NCBI GenBank assembly: GCA_028023455.1
Contig: JAQFVV010000256.1
Location: forward strand, 545,001 to 609,000
DNA: 64,000 nt
Direction of reading: 5' to 3'
Source of the DNA: Epiperipatus broadwayi
Lineage: Eukaryota; Onychophora; Udeonychophora; Euonychophora; Peripatidae
Made by a program: the position numbers and the translations under genes. The notes below the pieces were generated by a model that was not told the origin of the DNA, did not search any database, and saw only the letters and a program-made list of their open reading frames with translations. Below, piece after piece: positions 50,092 through 60,703 of this stretch (position 1 is its first letter; the number at the start of each line of letters is the position of its first letter).

Positions 50092-50282
50092 TTTAGATAC
50101 ATTCCTTCGATAAGGCTTTCAAACTCATTAATTTGAATTCATTTTCTAATTAGAAAATGAATTCTTAAAATCAGAAAATGATTTTAATTAGGAAATCCTT
50201 ATCTTTTTTCTAATTAATAAAACTTTAACTGTTGTTTTTGGAAAGGGAAAATCTGAAAGCTTATCGAAAGAATGTAGCTTTT
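50092..50282. repeat. Inverted repeat with 30-bp perfect palindrome
   Basis: Arms 50092-50125 and 50250-50282 are imperfect reverse complements (ACATTC.TTCGATAAG.CTTTC). Between them, 50135-50164 is an exact 30-bp palindrome made of GAATTCATTTTCTAA and its complement. Confidence 0.8.
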
Positions 50283-51049
50283 AATCAATAAAACTTTAAC
50301 AAATTATTTAAAAATAAAATCAAAGATTCCCGACACAATGAAACTTTTAAATAATTACATATTTAAATATTTACAAATATATACGCACAATCCACGCAGT
50401 TATAATATATAAATTCATGAATAATTCTATCATGAATTTATTAATAGAATTGGTCAATTTAAATCTGAAACTAATTAATTTTTATATGCATTTATGAAAT
50501 AAGTTATTCTTTATGGAAATTAGCATGGATTGAATGTATAAAGCCCCATTGCATCGGAAATTTAAGGTTAGTATTAGGGTTTGAAGTGGGATTATGGCTA
50601 GATGTCATGAAGCTAGGATTGAACTGAGATCCAACTGCTTCCATATATAATTTCTGTTTTTGACTAATGAACCAAATACTGTTAATAAATATTTCAGCAC
50701 TCTTTTACTTACTAGAATAACTAATGAGTGATAAATGTTTATTAATATTATTTGCTTTATTAGCCAAGACTGAAATTACATATAATATTGCAAAAAAAAT
50801 TATATATATATTTTTTAAATATTATTCTTTTTGCAGTCCATCTTTCAGCTTAGCTCTATCATATCACAACCATCCATTAGTTCAAAAGTTAGATCAATAT
50901 CTCACATTCTGAATGCTCTTTTAAAATACCCAGTTCACTGTTTTTTTTTTCAATTGAATAAGACACACATAGCTCCTATTGCAATTTTAACTTCATATAC
51001 ACTTTTCTATTTTGGATATACGTTTAATTTCACATAAATATATTTTTTA
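50283..51049. other. No feature seen
   Basis: AT-rich. Overlapping frames near 50724-51037 are low-complexity. A B-box-like CAGTTCAATCC occurs on the minus strand near 50618 without a matching A-box. Confidence 0.45.
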
Positions 51050-51165
51050 AACTTGTATTTCATCCCAATTATTCTGAAACATATGACCAAACACATGTGA
51101 AAAAGGCAAATGATTCTCAAGTGGCACATTTTATGCTAAACCAGCACTCATCAGTTGAAAATGGG
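51050..51165 (-). mobile_element. Composite element (family H), copy 3, partial
   Basis: Minus strand contains the hammerhead-like module (CAACTGATGAGTGCTGG), then AATCATTTGCCTTTTTCAC and TTTGGTCATATGTTTCAG, matching the linker and start of the tRNA-like part of 13.6, 46.2 and 63.9 kb. The rest of the tRNA-like part is decayed. Confidence 0.65.
51118..51157 (-). ncRNA. Hammerhead module of family H, G12 changed
   Basis: Minus strand: CTGATGA perfect (51154-51148); stem II GTGCTG with TAGCAT around loop GTT (six pairs, two as G-U); then AAAA in place of GAAA; CAA/TTG remains from stem I. Stem II changes are all wobble-compatible relative to 63857-63909. Confidence 0.6.
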
Positions 51166-51175
51166 TTTTATAGAT

Positions 51176-52677
51176 AGCAATTTACTATAGTTTGATTACA
51201 AGTGTCAAATTTTCTGAACTTACAATTTTGCCACAAATCATTTTATTCAATTATATTAATAATTATTGTTGATCATTCATTAAAGTAAAGGTAATCTTTA
51301 GCCCAAATATATTTTTTAATTCTCATTTAATTATATATATGTACATGCATGTGTTTAATGTAATTTAACTTTAAAATTATCTATGTGCATTAAGTTGTCA
51401 ACAAAAATAAAACATTCTTTTTCTTTATTTTTTTATAATGAAAATCTATGATAATAAAATTTAAAAAATTGTAGATGATTATTTATATGTACAAAAATGT
51501 CTAAAGTCATTTTCATGTGATGTTTTGCAATTTTATCACCAAGAATGTGAATTAAAAATTTTAAATATATGTTTTATTAATTTTTATTTATTTATTGTTT
51601 GTGGTTTAATAAAAAATTTTAACTGTGTGCAAGTGAATCAATAACTTTTGAGATAGCAAAGTATGGCATTCTACATAGCTGTTTTTTTTATTTTCTGCAT
51701 AGCTAATTTTTAAATTAATATTATTTGCTAAAAATATGTTATAATTAAAACATAAATCTGATATTGACAAAATTACTTAATTACTAACCACCAAAAACAA
51801 TCCTCATGAGATATGCCTTCTCATTATCTATAGCTAATGTATTAAAGTAACTAGTATGATTCTAATAATGTGATATTTATTATGTGTAGATGGCGGTTGC
51901 TTTATAAGAATAACAGAAATAGTAACTGCAAAAATTTAACAAAAGGAAAAAATTTGAGAGTTAAATAAAAGTAGCCTATTGTTTTATTTTTGTAATAAAA
52001 GAAAAATCAAAGATGATCACCCCTCTCTATAACCAGCTTTTACTAATTATTTGACTTTGATAATGATTAAAAATTCATTCTAAATGATAATGGGCACTTA
52101 AAAAGAAATTAATTGCCAATATTAAAAAATCTTTCTTCTAGATTTTTTAAAACATCATAATACAAATATCAAGCAGAAATAACTCAACAAAATTTTTAAA
52201 ACTCTAATAAAAATTATTCTTGTAAATTTGCATGACATGTTATAACTATAGGTTTAAATATGGTTCTTTTTTATCTGATAGCAAGTAAAAGCATTTAGAT
52301 ATCCAAATTGCTACTCATATTTAAATTTCAAATTAGATTACAATTTTTCTTTAAATAAATATATCAGTAATGATATGTAAGTTAATTAAACTTTTTTTGG
52401 CTTAATGAATAATTTTAAAAAATGATTAAAAAAATTGACTAAATTGATTTTCGAACTTTCTCAATATCACTAATCTCATTCCTGGATAGTGGACCCTCAA
52501 GTATCATCACTTCTAATTTAATGTGAAAGCCAATGGTATACAATATCCTACTTGATATCAGAATTAATGCACAAATAAATATTGGAAAATGCAAAAAATT
52601 AAATATCAATAAATGAAAAAATGACCTTTTATAATAATATGAATGAACATAAAAAGTGAGATTTTGGCAAACACAAC
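51176..52677. other. No feature seen
   Basis: AT-rich; no gene or repeat family recognised. Confidence 0.55.
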
Positions 52678-52840
52678 CCGAAGGCTATGAGTATGAGGCA
52701 CGGTTCCTCGAAAACGTTCAGCCAAATTTATTACTAACTATATTTTTTCTCTAATAATTTACAATTAAGTATTTTTCATTTTTACAAATAAGGAGAAATT
52801 AAAACCACATTTATTAATAGAGAATATGTAAAATCACAGC
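52678..52840 (+). repeat. Dispersed repeat R3 with conserved hairpin, copy 1
   Basis: Shares GAAGGCTATGAGTATGAGGC, then TCCTCGAAAAC and AGCC with 60704-60850, the similarity fading downstream. The core folds as GGCT/AGCC enclosing GAGG/CCTC with a 7-base loop, with GAAA after CCTC. It is hammerhead-reminiscent, but no CUGANGA box is present. Confidence 0.6.
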
Positions 52841-53698
52841 AATTAAACATGTAGAGTGATAATAATATTCCAAATTCTCCAGGAAAAGGCACATCATTAT
52901 CTGCAATTAGTTTTCTTTGGGATGACGAGTATTATTTTTTAAATTATAAAATATAAAACACCAATGGTAAGTCAATATATTTTATCATTCCTTTAAAATT
53001 AATAATTAAAAAATGTAAGTAACACAACTGTATTTTAATAAATTTTGCTTTAGAAAGATAACAGAGAAGCTTTAACCTGAGTCAAAGCAAAAACAAAATA
53101 TTTCAAATTTGGTGCCATTTGTGAGAAGCAATATTCACAAGAGATATAGTTATGAAATTAAAGAAATCATTATAAGTTACATCTTACTGGTCAAGAAGAA
53201 TTTAAAAATAGCTCATCTGAAAGATATATATTGTCAAATTAAACATGTTCTGAGATTTATTGCTTTATTACAATAAATTCAATTTACTTAATAGCTAAAA
53301 TAAAATTTTATTCTATTTTTGTTATTTGAAATGTCTACTAAATTAATCTAATACAGATCTACTACATGAAGAGAATTGCTACTCTTTAATCTTTGTAATT
53401 CTCCAATTTATTTTAAAATTTAAAATCCAGTCATTAGCATAATATAAGTGACTTTTTTGAAAAACTAAAAAAAACTGATTGTGCAGTGAGTGAAAATGGT
53501 AACCAAAATAATAATAATGAAGGGTTACACATAGTGTGTCTTGCATTAATATTTTAGAATTCTCAATACATAGTAAAGTGTAATGATTATATCAGTTTTA
53601 AGAGAAAATCAAGTTTAAGATAGAAGGATCTAAAGTAGAAAAAAACTTTGTGTCTGGTAAGAATTATAAATTTGAAAGCAATTAGTATTAATTATTTG
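52841..53698. other. No feature seen
   Basis: AT-rich; no gene or family recognised. Confidence 0.55.
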
Positions 53699-54230
53699 TT
53701 GGATTATTTCCATCATCTAATATTAACCACTGAACATCTTTAGAAACTTTTTAAACTTTATATCAATTATCAAAATACATTCAATTGTTAGCACTAGGTC
53801 ACAGGTTAATATTTAACACAACATTCTGAGTGGTATTGTTCTCTCTTCTTTACTGTTACTGGCCTATATTAGCATGGACATCAAATCTGGATTTTTAGAT
53901 TCTTAAATATTGAATATTACAATAATGCTCTAACTAACTGATCTATTCTTAAAATGTAATATTCAAGAATCTAAAGATCTGTATTTATTTTCCATACTAG
54001 AACTGTAAGACCAGTAACACCTGAAAAAGAGAGAATAATATCACAGAAACATGTTAAATACTAACCTGTGTGTTATTACTACCAATTAAATATATTCATA
54101 AAGTTTAAATAGAGCCCAAATTTTTTCTAAAGATTTTCAATTCTTAATATTAGATAATAGAAATAGTCCAACAAATAATTAATCCTGAAGTGCCATCATC
54201 ACAAATCTTCAGACAAATTCTGGAGCAACT
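53699..54230. repeat. Foldback element (family F1), copy 2, with shared tail
   Basis: 53699-54177 is a long imperfect palindrome with arms starting TGTTGGATTATTTCCATC and ending GAAATAGTCCAACA. Its outer sequence matches the arms of 23881-24150. The middle (about 53880-53960 with the mirror 53953-54000) is also self-complementary (TTAGATTCTTAAATATTGAA). The right flank GTGCCATCATCACAAATCTT recurs after copy 1, showing that the element extends past the palindrome. Confidence 0.85.
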
Positions 54231-55008
54231 AGTTCATCAGTGAAGTTTATTTTTCAGAACATGGATGATTTATAGATCAACCCTAAGAGATTCATCAATT
54301 GTAGTAATATTCATCATTTTCTATGTTAAATTATATTTTATGTCACATTTTATATTTTTTATTGTTCACGACATTACTCATAATTGTTAAATCATTATTC
54401 CAAATTAAAAATTATTTTAAAACACTATTTATTTGTAAGGATTTATCACAACACAATATTTTGGCACAATATCATGTGGGATACCTAAAAAAATGTGAAA
54501 AACTAGATTAATTGATTCTTCTTTTGTAACAAATGGCTTTGGTTTTCTTGCATTTTCAGATGCCATGATGGCAATGTTTAGAAGAAAGTTCAAATGGCTA
54601 AAATTGTCAATAATTGTACTGTAATAGTTTAAACTTGTGTGTGCTGAATCTGAGCCACAGTAAAAATAACTAAGGAACTTCCTGACATAAGCTAAAGTTT
54701 TATTCTAAGACAGAATAGGGGAACAGTAACTTTTTTGAAGGCAGATAAAATTTTTGACCTTGTTTTTTGGCACTTGAGATTTTATAATATTTATTTTTTC
54801 AGTAATGCATATCAAATGCCTTTTTTTTTTCATTTTTAAAAAAAGTATTAAATTTTAAATTCTAATAATACCTGTATATGATAAGAATATTAAAATTTTT
54901 AATATTTGAATTGATTTTGGAAAATATATGATTTCATCAAATATAATAGTAAAAGTATTTAAATTATTCATATTATTAATGAACAGATGAATTCCCAAAC
55001 CAGAGGAG
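54231..55008. other. No feature seen
   Basis: AT-rich; no gene recognised. Confidence 0.55.
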
Positions 55009-55113
55009 GCACAAAAAAGTGTTATATATATATATATATATTATTGATTTCTGGGAGCTTAGCACAAAAAAGTGTTATATATATATATATATATTATTGA
55101 TTTCTGGGAGCTT
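55009..55113. repeat. 53-bp tandem duplication
   Basis: 55009-55061 and 55062-55113: GCACAAAAAAGTGTTA, a TA run, TTATTGATTTCTGGGAGCTT, repeated with no visible change. It abuts the foldback at 55116. Confidence 0.95.
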
Positions 55114-55115
55114 CC

Positions 55116-55510
55116 ATGTAGTAAAAATATAATATCCCTATAGATGATGTTTCAGTACAATAACAAGTACTTTCCTCAGAGTTTTTTTCTTTTTCAAATC
55201 ATAAGAATGTGAGTGATGAGATTTAAAATTCTTATTTCTTCCTTTGTTATTTTCTCCTCTTTCTCAAATTCTATTGGATGAGAAGTTTTAAAAAATATTT
55301 TATCCTCCAATAGCTTTTTCCAAACACTGTGATTCACACTTTTCATTTAAAACTTCTCACCCTATAGAATTTGAGAATGACAAAAAAAATAACAAAGAAA
55401 AAAATAACAGCTTTAAATCTTGCCAAACACATTCTTATGATTTAAGAAAAAAAAAGCTCTAAGTAAATTACAGGATCATCAGCTATTTAGTTATTATATT
55501 TTTACTACAT
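55116..55510. repeat. Foldback element with hammerhead core (family F2)
   Basis: ATGTAGTAAAAATATAAT at 55116 and its complement ending at 55510 are the termini. Arms of about 180 bases (55116-55295 and 55347-55510) are imperfect reverse complements. The left arm has a hammerhead core on the minus strand; the equivalent position in the right arm (about 55455-55495 +) is decayed. Confidence 0.9.
55135..55179 (-). ncRNA. Hammerhead ribozyme motif
   Basis: Minus strand: CTGAGGA (55179-55173), stem II AGTAC with GTACT around an 8-base loop TTGTTATT, GAAA (55153-55150), then stem III ACATC / GATAT with one mismatch and a UH-type cleavage context about 55136. All invariant core positions C3, U4, G5, A6, G8, A9, G12, A13 and A14 are present. 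Stem I is weak. PLE- and retrozyme-type hammerheads are the nearest known class. Confidence 0.65.
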
Positions 55511-55561
55511 AGAATCTTTCAGAAATAATATTATAAATTCATTTATCCATGAGAATATTAG

Positions 55562-55564
<3 letters not shown>

Positions 55565-55644
<80 letters not shown>
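55565..55644. repeat. (TA)n microsatellite abutting PLE-like array
   Basis: A pure run of about 80 bases ending exactly where the pseudo-LTR-like repeat P begins. Comparable TA runs bound the other end of the array and the third copy at 60.96 kb. Confidence 0.95.
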
Positions 55645-55647
<3 letters not shown>

Positions 55648-56557
55648 GAAATAATAAGCAAAATAGTGTCTAAAGCTAATTTGGGATAATGATATAATTA
55701 AGTTCCAACCAGTATGAAATATTGAAACATTGGAGTTTAAATAAACCTCTTTAAACATGAAATAAACATGCCACTGTAATGCAGACTAATAAATAGTCAA
55801 TTAACATTACAAACTGCAATACTTTTAAATTGCCCATGTATTATTTAAAAATAATAAGTGAAATAGTGCCTAAAGCTAATCTGGGATAATGATATAATTA
55901 AGTTCCAACCAGTAACCACCTAAACATTCACAGTAAAATATAGTAATCAATATTTCTCACTGCTGTCAAGTCAACTTTCACACCTTTTAATAGCAAGAAT
56001 GAATCCATTCTCACTAATGGTCCATTGAATATATATGGACACTTAAAGCTTGCAACTTGACTATAGAGTATGAAATATTGATACATTGAAGTTTAAATAA
56101 ACCTCTTTAAACATGAAATAAACATGTCACTGTAATGCAGACTAATAAATAGTCAATTAACATTACAAACTGCAATACTTTTAAATTTCCCATGAATTAT
56201 TTAGAAATAATAAGTGAAATAGTGCCTATAGTTAATCTGGGATAATGATTATTTCTAAATAATACATGGGCAGTTTAAAAGTATTGCAGTTTGTAATGTT
56301 AATTGACTATTTATTAGTCTGCATTACAGTGACATGTTTATTTCATGTTTAAAGAGGTTTATTTAAACTTCAATGTATCAATATTTTATACTCTGTAGTC
56401 AAGTTGCAAGCTTTAAGTGTCCATATATATTGAATGGACCATTAGTAAGAATGTATTCCATTCTCGCTATTAAAAGGTGTGAAGGTTGCCTTGACAGCAA
56501 TGAGAAATATTGATTACTATATTTTACTGTGAATGTTTAGGTGGTTACTGGATGGAA

Positions 56558-56560
<3 letters not shown>
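55645..56560. mobile_element. Tandem and inverted array of repeat P (PLE pseudo-LTR-like)
   Basis: Unit P is about 356 bases. An internally deleted copy (55645-55843, about 157 bases missing), a full copy (55844-56199) and a start fragment (56200-56245) are direct. An inverted copy then runs 56246-56560 and ends at AGTAACCACC / GGTGGTTACT-type sequence next to the TA run. Full and inverted copies match closely. It encodes no protein. The tandem head-to-tail repeats with an adjoining inversion, and the PLE ORF 220 bases away, suggest a PLE terminal repeat. A third partial copy is at 60963-61070. Confidence 0.7.

Positions 56561-56644
<84 letters not shown>
56561..56644. repeat. (AT)n microsatellite between repeat P and PLE 3' end
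   Basis: About 84 bases of pure AT. The Tyr/Ile-repeat ORFs read here are artefacts of the microsatellite. Confidence 0.95.
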
Positions 56645-56646
<2 letters not shown>

Positions 56647-56780
56647 AAACTACCCCAAATCTAAAATTAAACCAGACCAGCATAAAAATAATATTAAAAC
56701 ACAACCTAAGGTTTCACTGCTACAAGCAGACTTCTCAAGTGTAAAGAACTACAAAAAAAAACTACACAATATATATACTA
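56645..56780 (-). mobile_element. PLE 3' region downstream of endonuclease ORF
   Basis: Sequence between the stop of the minus-strand PLE ORF and the AT run. It shares ATCAAAACTACCCCAAAT and the hammerhead-like block with 43558-43666. It is therefore the 3' untranslated end of this PLE family. Confidence 0.75.
56703..56742 (-). ncRNA. Hammerhead-like motif in PLE 3' end, altered core
   Basis: Minus strand: ACAC then TTGAGAA, stem II CTGC-TTGTA-GCAG, GAAA (56715-56712), stem III ACC-TTA-GGT, and a GUU-type cleavage triplet with GTGT that can pair with ACAC as stem I. The architecture is complete but the core is TTGAGAA for CUGANGA, so C3 and G8 are not in place. Confidence 0.55.
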
Positions 56781-57278
56781 TTAAAAACTACCCACAAATC
56801 CATTCACTTTCCATCCACCCTTAATATTAAAAGAACTCTTAAATAAGTTAATTGCTTCAGAATAATAAATTTTCAATAATAAAGACTCTTTAATTCTTCT
56901 TTTGATTTCATTTCTCTCAAAGAAGACAACCTTAGCTTCATCAAAATCAATAGTGTGGCCTGTATCTTTTTCATATAAAGCAGAACTAAGATATCTATTT
57001 TTAACTCTACTTTTATGAACCTTTATTCTTTCATTTAAACTCAAACTACTCTGACCTATGTAAACCTTCTTACAAAATAAACAAGGAATAAAATATACTA
57101 CACCAGGAATAGTCTTTCTATCAAAAACTTCTTTTGTATTATTTAATAAATTATTCAATGTAATACCCCTTTTCCAAGCAATTTTCTTATTTCCAAACAA
57201 TTTACTATTTCTACACATAATTTTATAAGAAGACAATTTAAATGGCAAAGAAATAAAATCATATTTTTCTTTAACCAT
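56781..57278 (-). CDS. Penelope-like element GIY-YIG endonuclease fragment (165 aa)
   Basis: Minus-strand frame encoding a PLE C-terminus. Visible in order: GVVY (59-62), a C-x2-C pair (Cys66, Cys69) in the PLE linker, YIG (73-75), Arg84 in LNERIKVHK, His108 in TGHTIDF, and Glu131 in RRIKESLLL, the catalytic glutamate. The frame remains open upstream of the Met to about 57373, where the palindrome centre begins, so the true fragment is longer; RT is missing. It differs from 11672-12337 (C-x2-C here, C-x-C there), so two PLE lineages are present. An almost identical, broken copy lies head to head at 57375-57806. Downstream are a hammerhead-like motif and TA tract. It encodes only part of an enzyme that nicks DNA for retrotransposition. 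Confidence 0.85.
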   Translation of the reverse strand: MVKEKYDFISLPFKLSSYKIMCRNSKLFGNKKIAWKRGITLNNLLNNTKEVFDRKTIPGVVYFIPCLFCKKVYIGQSSLSLNERIKVHKSRVKNRYLSSALYEKDTGHTIDFDEAKVVFFERNEIKRRIKESLLLKIYYSEAINLFKSSFNIKGGWKVNGFVGSF

Positions 57279-57806
57279 TACATCCTTACAAATATTACTA
57301 TTAAATAAAATACTTTTAACAAATTTATCAGAGTATCCAACACTAAAATAATCTTTATAAAATTGATATTTCTGAAATTTGTTAAAAATATTTTATTTAA
57401 TAGTAATATTTGTAAGGATGTAAAGGTTAAAGAAAAATATGATTTTATTTCTTTGCCATTTAAATTGTCTTCTTATAAAATTGTGCGTAGAAATAGTAAA
57501 TTGTTTGGAAATAAGAAAATTGCTTGAAAAAGGGGTGTTACATTGAATAATTTATTAAATAATACAAAATAAGTTTTTGATAGAAAGACTATTCCTGGTG
57601 TAGTATATTTTTTTCTTTGTTTATTTTGTAAGAAGGTTTACATAGGTCAGAGTAGTTTGAGTTTAAATGAAAGAATAAAGGTTCATAAAAGTAGAGTTAA
57701 AAATAGATATCTTAGTTCTGCTTTGTATGTCCATGAAAAAGATACAGGCCACACTATTGATTTTGATGAAGCTAAGGTTGTCTTCTTTGAGAGAAATGAA
57801 ATCAAA
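56901..57806. repeat. Long palindrome: head-to-head PLE endonuclease copies
   Basis: Arms 56901-57326 and 57375-57806 are near-identical reverse complements (differences are scattered single bases plus a 6-base insertion GTCCAT at about 57728), with a 49-base spacer. Both arms derive from the same segment of a PLE. The left continues further 3' (to 56645); the right diverges after ATCAAA at 57806. Confidence 0.93.
57375..57806 (+). pseudogene. Broken inverted copy of PLE endonuclease fragment
   Basis: Plus-strand copy of the coding region of 56781-57278, with two in-frame stops: TGG to TGA at 57525-57527 (Trp35 equivalent) and a Glu codon to TAA at 57570-57572. The nuclease motifs (YIG, LNERIKVHK, DTGHTIDFDEAK) remain readable, and a frame from 57657 runs to 57878 but leaves homology after ATCAAA. 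Confidence 0.85.
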
Positions 57807-57878
57807 ATCATCAAACATCATTTAAGGGTGTGTGATGATTTTGATGGTGGTTATTATCTTATAATGACTCACAAATGA

Positions 57879-58963
57879 TAAACAAATACAGTGAAAACTA
57901 TTATTTATCTATGACCATTAAACACACTTATCTAGATCATTGATTAAAAACATAATGATGATGATGAAAATGATGACAATAATGATACCTCCAGCCACAG
58001 TTTTAGAACTAATACCTAACATAAAATTTAGCTTTTATAAATTCATAATTATTTGCCTAACTTTATTATATTTAAATTGGGACTTAACCACTAATATTCA
58101 ACAGTGATGATAAATGATCATAATTAATAAGGCAATGAATACTCTTAATAAATATATATGTCTCTTTTAGTAAAACGAATTAACATTTATTACAGCTAAT
58201 AAACTATGCATACTATTCAAAGATATATATGAAAATTTATATAAATAATACTGGTGAGTTATCTATATTTAAATCATAATATTAATGATACCAAAATCTT
58301 CCCCCTTTCCCTTAAATGACAGTATCCAATGTTTACATCATAGTATGTTTGTGCATCAATTTGGGTAGTGAATAACTAAAAATTTATATCCAAACAAAAA
58401 ATATTTCATTAAAAAAAAATAAACATTCTTTGCACACACATACTTTGTAACATTATAAATTTAAACATAACATATAAAACAAAATAAGTCAGATTCTAGA
58501 GAAGTAAAAGCATTTACTGAAATAAGCTTTAAATTACCTATCTCCCCCTTTGACCAATTGAGGTCACTAATCATGATTTTAACAAATCAAGCTCCTCCAA
58601 TGCTACATTTCTACCACTTTCAACATTCAGGCTCCACAGCTGTACATATGAAAAGTATAATTATTACTATGTGTGTATATGTGTTGATCCCCATTATGAA
58701 TAAAATATTATTAAGAAAAAACAACCTTTTAACATAAAACCACATATTTCATGATTTTGAATTAATATACAATAATACATGTCACAAAATAAAATACATT
58801 GATAAGTGGATGCGTATTATAATTTCAGAAATACATAATGTCATCAGTAAAACAATCACTATTATTACTGAAACTTCTTTTACTTGATTTTGGTTTTAAG
58901 GTTCAGAGACAAAAAAAGATAAAAAAATTGTTATTAAAAGTTTTGTTAATAGTCACTGATATA
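57879..58963. other. No feature seen
   Basis: AT-rich; no gene or repeat family recognised. Confidence 0.5.
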
Positions 58964-59005
<42 letters not shown>

Positions 59006-59017
59006 TATATATATATA

Positions 59018-59065
<48 letters not shown>
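58964..59065. repeat. (TA)n tract with palindromic ends
   Basis: Near-pure AT dinucleotides interrupted by GATTATATAT. AATCATATA at the start and TATATGATT near 59006 are inverted, so the tract can form a perfect hairpin. Confidence 0.9.
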
Positions 59066-59069
<4 letters not shown>

Positions 59070-59084
59070 CATATTACCAGTCCT

Positions 59085-60700
59085 TTTACTTTTTGAGGCA
59101 CACACTTTCCAAGATTTCAAATTCAGCTTGTTGAATGTTTATAAATTTGGTAGCAGCCACAAACACCAATCTGTAATCCATGTCTATTTACCAATTTCAG
59201 TGGTTTACTGGAATCCTATTGTTTTCTTAGCTTGAGCTTGCAACTCTTTGACTACAATGATGATGGTAAAATTACTTGCTTCCATAGGAACCATTTGCTA
59301 CTGGAATGATTACTTCATTTATTTTCAGCATACTTATTTATAATAGACCAGGAATATCTGCTAGTTTTTTCCAGATATTTATCATTTTGCTGAGGTTTAA
59401 ACTCAATCAATGGCCTAACTGAACTAGCATGATTTGATACTTCAACATTTTACTTATTTTCATTTTAGATTTAAAATACCTGTGAGCAATCAGTTTCTTC
59501 TATCTTATTTTTCACAATCAGTCACAAGAGGTGTAATACTTTTGGCTCAAACTCTTCAGATGTGCATCAGTTAATGGATGGCTGGATTATCACAGACAAA
59601 ATATATATCTACTTAGTCTGCCATTAGGCTGTAACAAAATTTCCCAAAAAAAAAAATTATATAAAAAAATAATGCTGAGCTTTTGACAGCAATTCAGTTT
59701 TATTTCTTTCCCCAATTTAGTTTGTTCTCTCAACAATTTTAATATTTCTCCTCTGAACAGGCTGATTCAGCATTTTTATACAATTTAGTCTTTTACATGA
59801 CCTCACAGATAGAAACACCTGATTTTCATTTGTTAAACCATCTAATTAAAATAGACAATCTGTTTTAAATTGACTGTGAGTAAGAAACTCAGGCTAATAT
59901 GATTTCTTGATGATTAACCAGTTGACTGGTTTGGAATCCATTATCTTAATAGCAGTTCCCTTTTTTTCTCAAGTCTAGGAACTTCATCTTTTTTTCAATT
60001 AACTCTGACCTAAAGAATGTCAGTTGGACTGGTCAGCTGAAATTCTAACCTTGTGAGTTTAATGAACATATCATATAATTCTTTACAAACAATATAGCTT
60101 TTCATAACAAAATTCCAAAATGATTTTAACAAAATCTTTTTTTTAATATGTGTAACTGTAAGTTTATTTAGGTAAAATATAATCACACACTCAGATATTC
60201 AGACATTCAAAAAAACCTGCCTATCCAAAATAATCTGAATGATTTTTACAAACTATAATTTAATATTCAAAACTAAATTATTAAAACTATTAGACTTAAA
60301 TTATTGTTATAGAAAGAATAACAGAATTGATTAAATATAGATCAATTTTGAAGAGAGTTAATCAAAATCAGAAAATGATTAGCTGAATAGCTTGTGTCTG
60401 CAGACAACTGTTTATATGTGATCTAATTCTAACATTTAAAGACAATTATTAAATAATTCAAGGTATATATTACAAAACAAAGAACATAAATATTTCCCCC
60501 ACTCTCTCTTTATTCTAGGCTTTTGGGACTTGATCATGCCAGGTTTAAACTTAGGTGCCTTACAGCTTCCTTTCCTAGGCATTTTACATCAATGGAAACA
60601 TCCATGCCATTAATAGAAAGGATACTTGCTTCGAGATCTGGGCTACTTAATACTAGCTTATTTGAATATTTGTATTTGCATATTTTATTATACATTTTAT
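59085..60700 (-). pseudogene. Unidentified decayed mixed-composition region
   Basis: About 1.6 kb of sequence less AT-biased than flanks, with minus-strand translations that look protein-like in short runs across shifting frames (for example ELKSWKVCASKSKRTGN from about 59150 back to 59080). Stops are frequent. Likely the remains of an old retroelement or pseudogene; no domain recognised. The 62-codon frame 60534-60722 (-) is part of this and is not separately supported. Confidence 0.3.
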
Positions 60701-60703
60701 AAA

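Noticed and set aside
56510-56824. ORFs with long Tyr-Ile repeats
   Set aside because: They translate the (AT)n microsatellite and PLE flank; not a protein. The same applies to 58838-59065.
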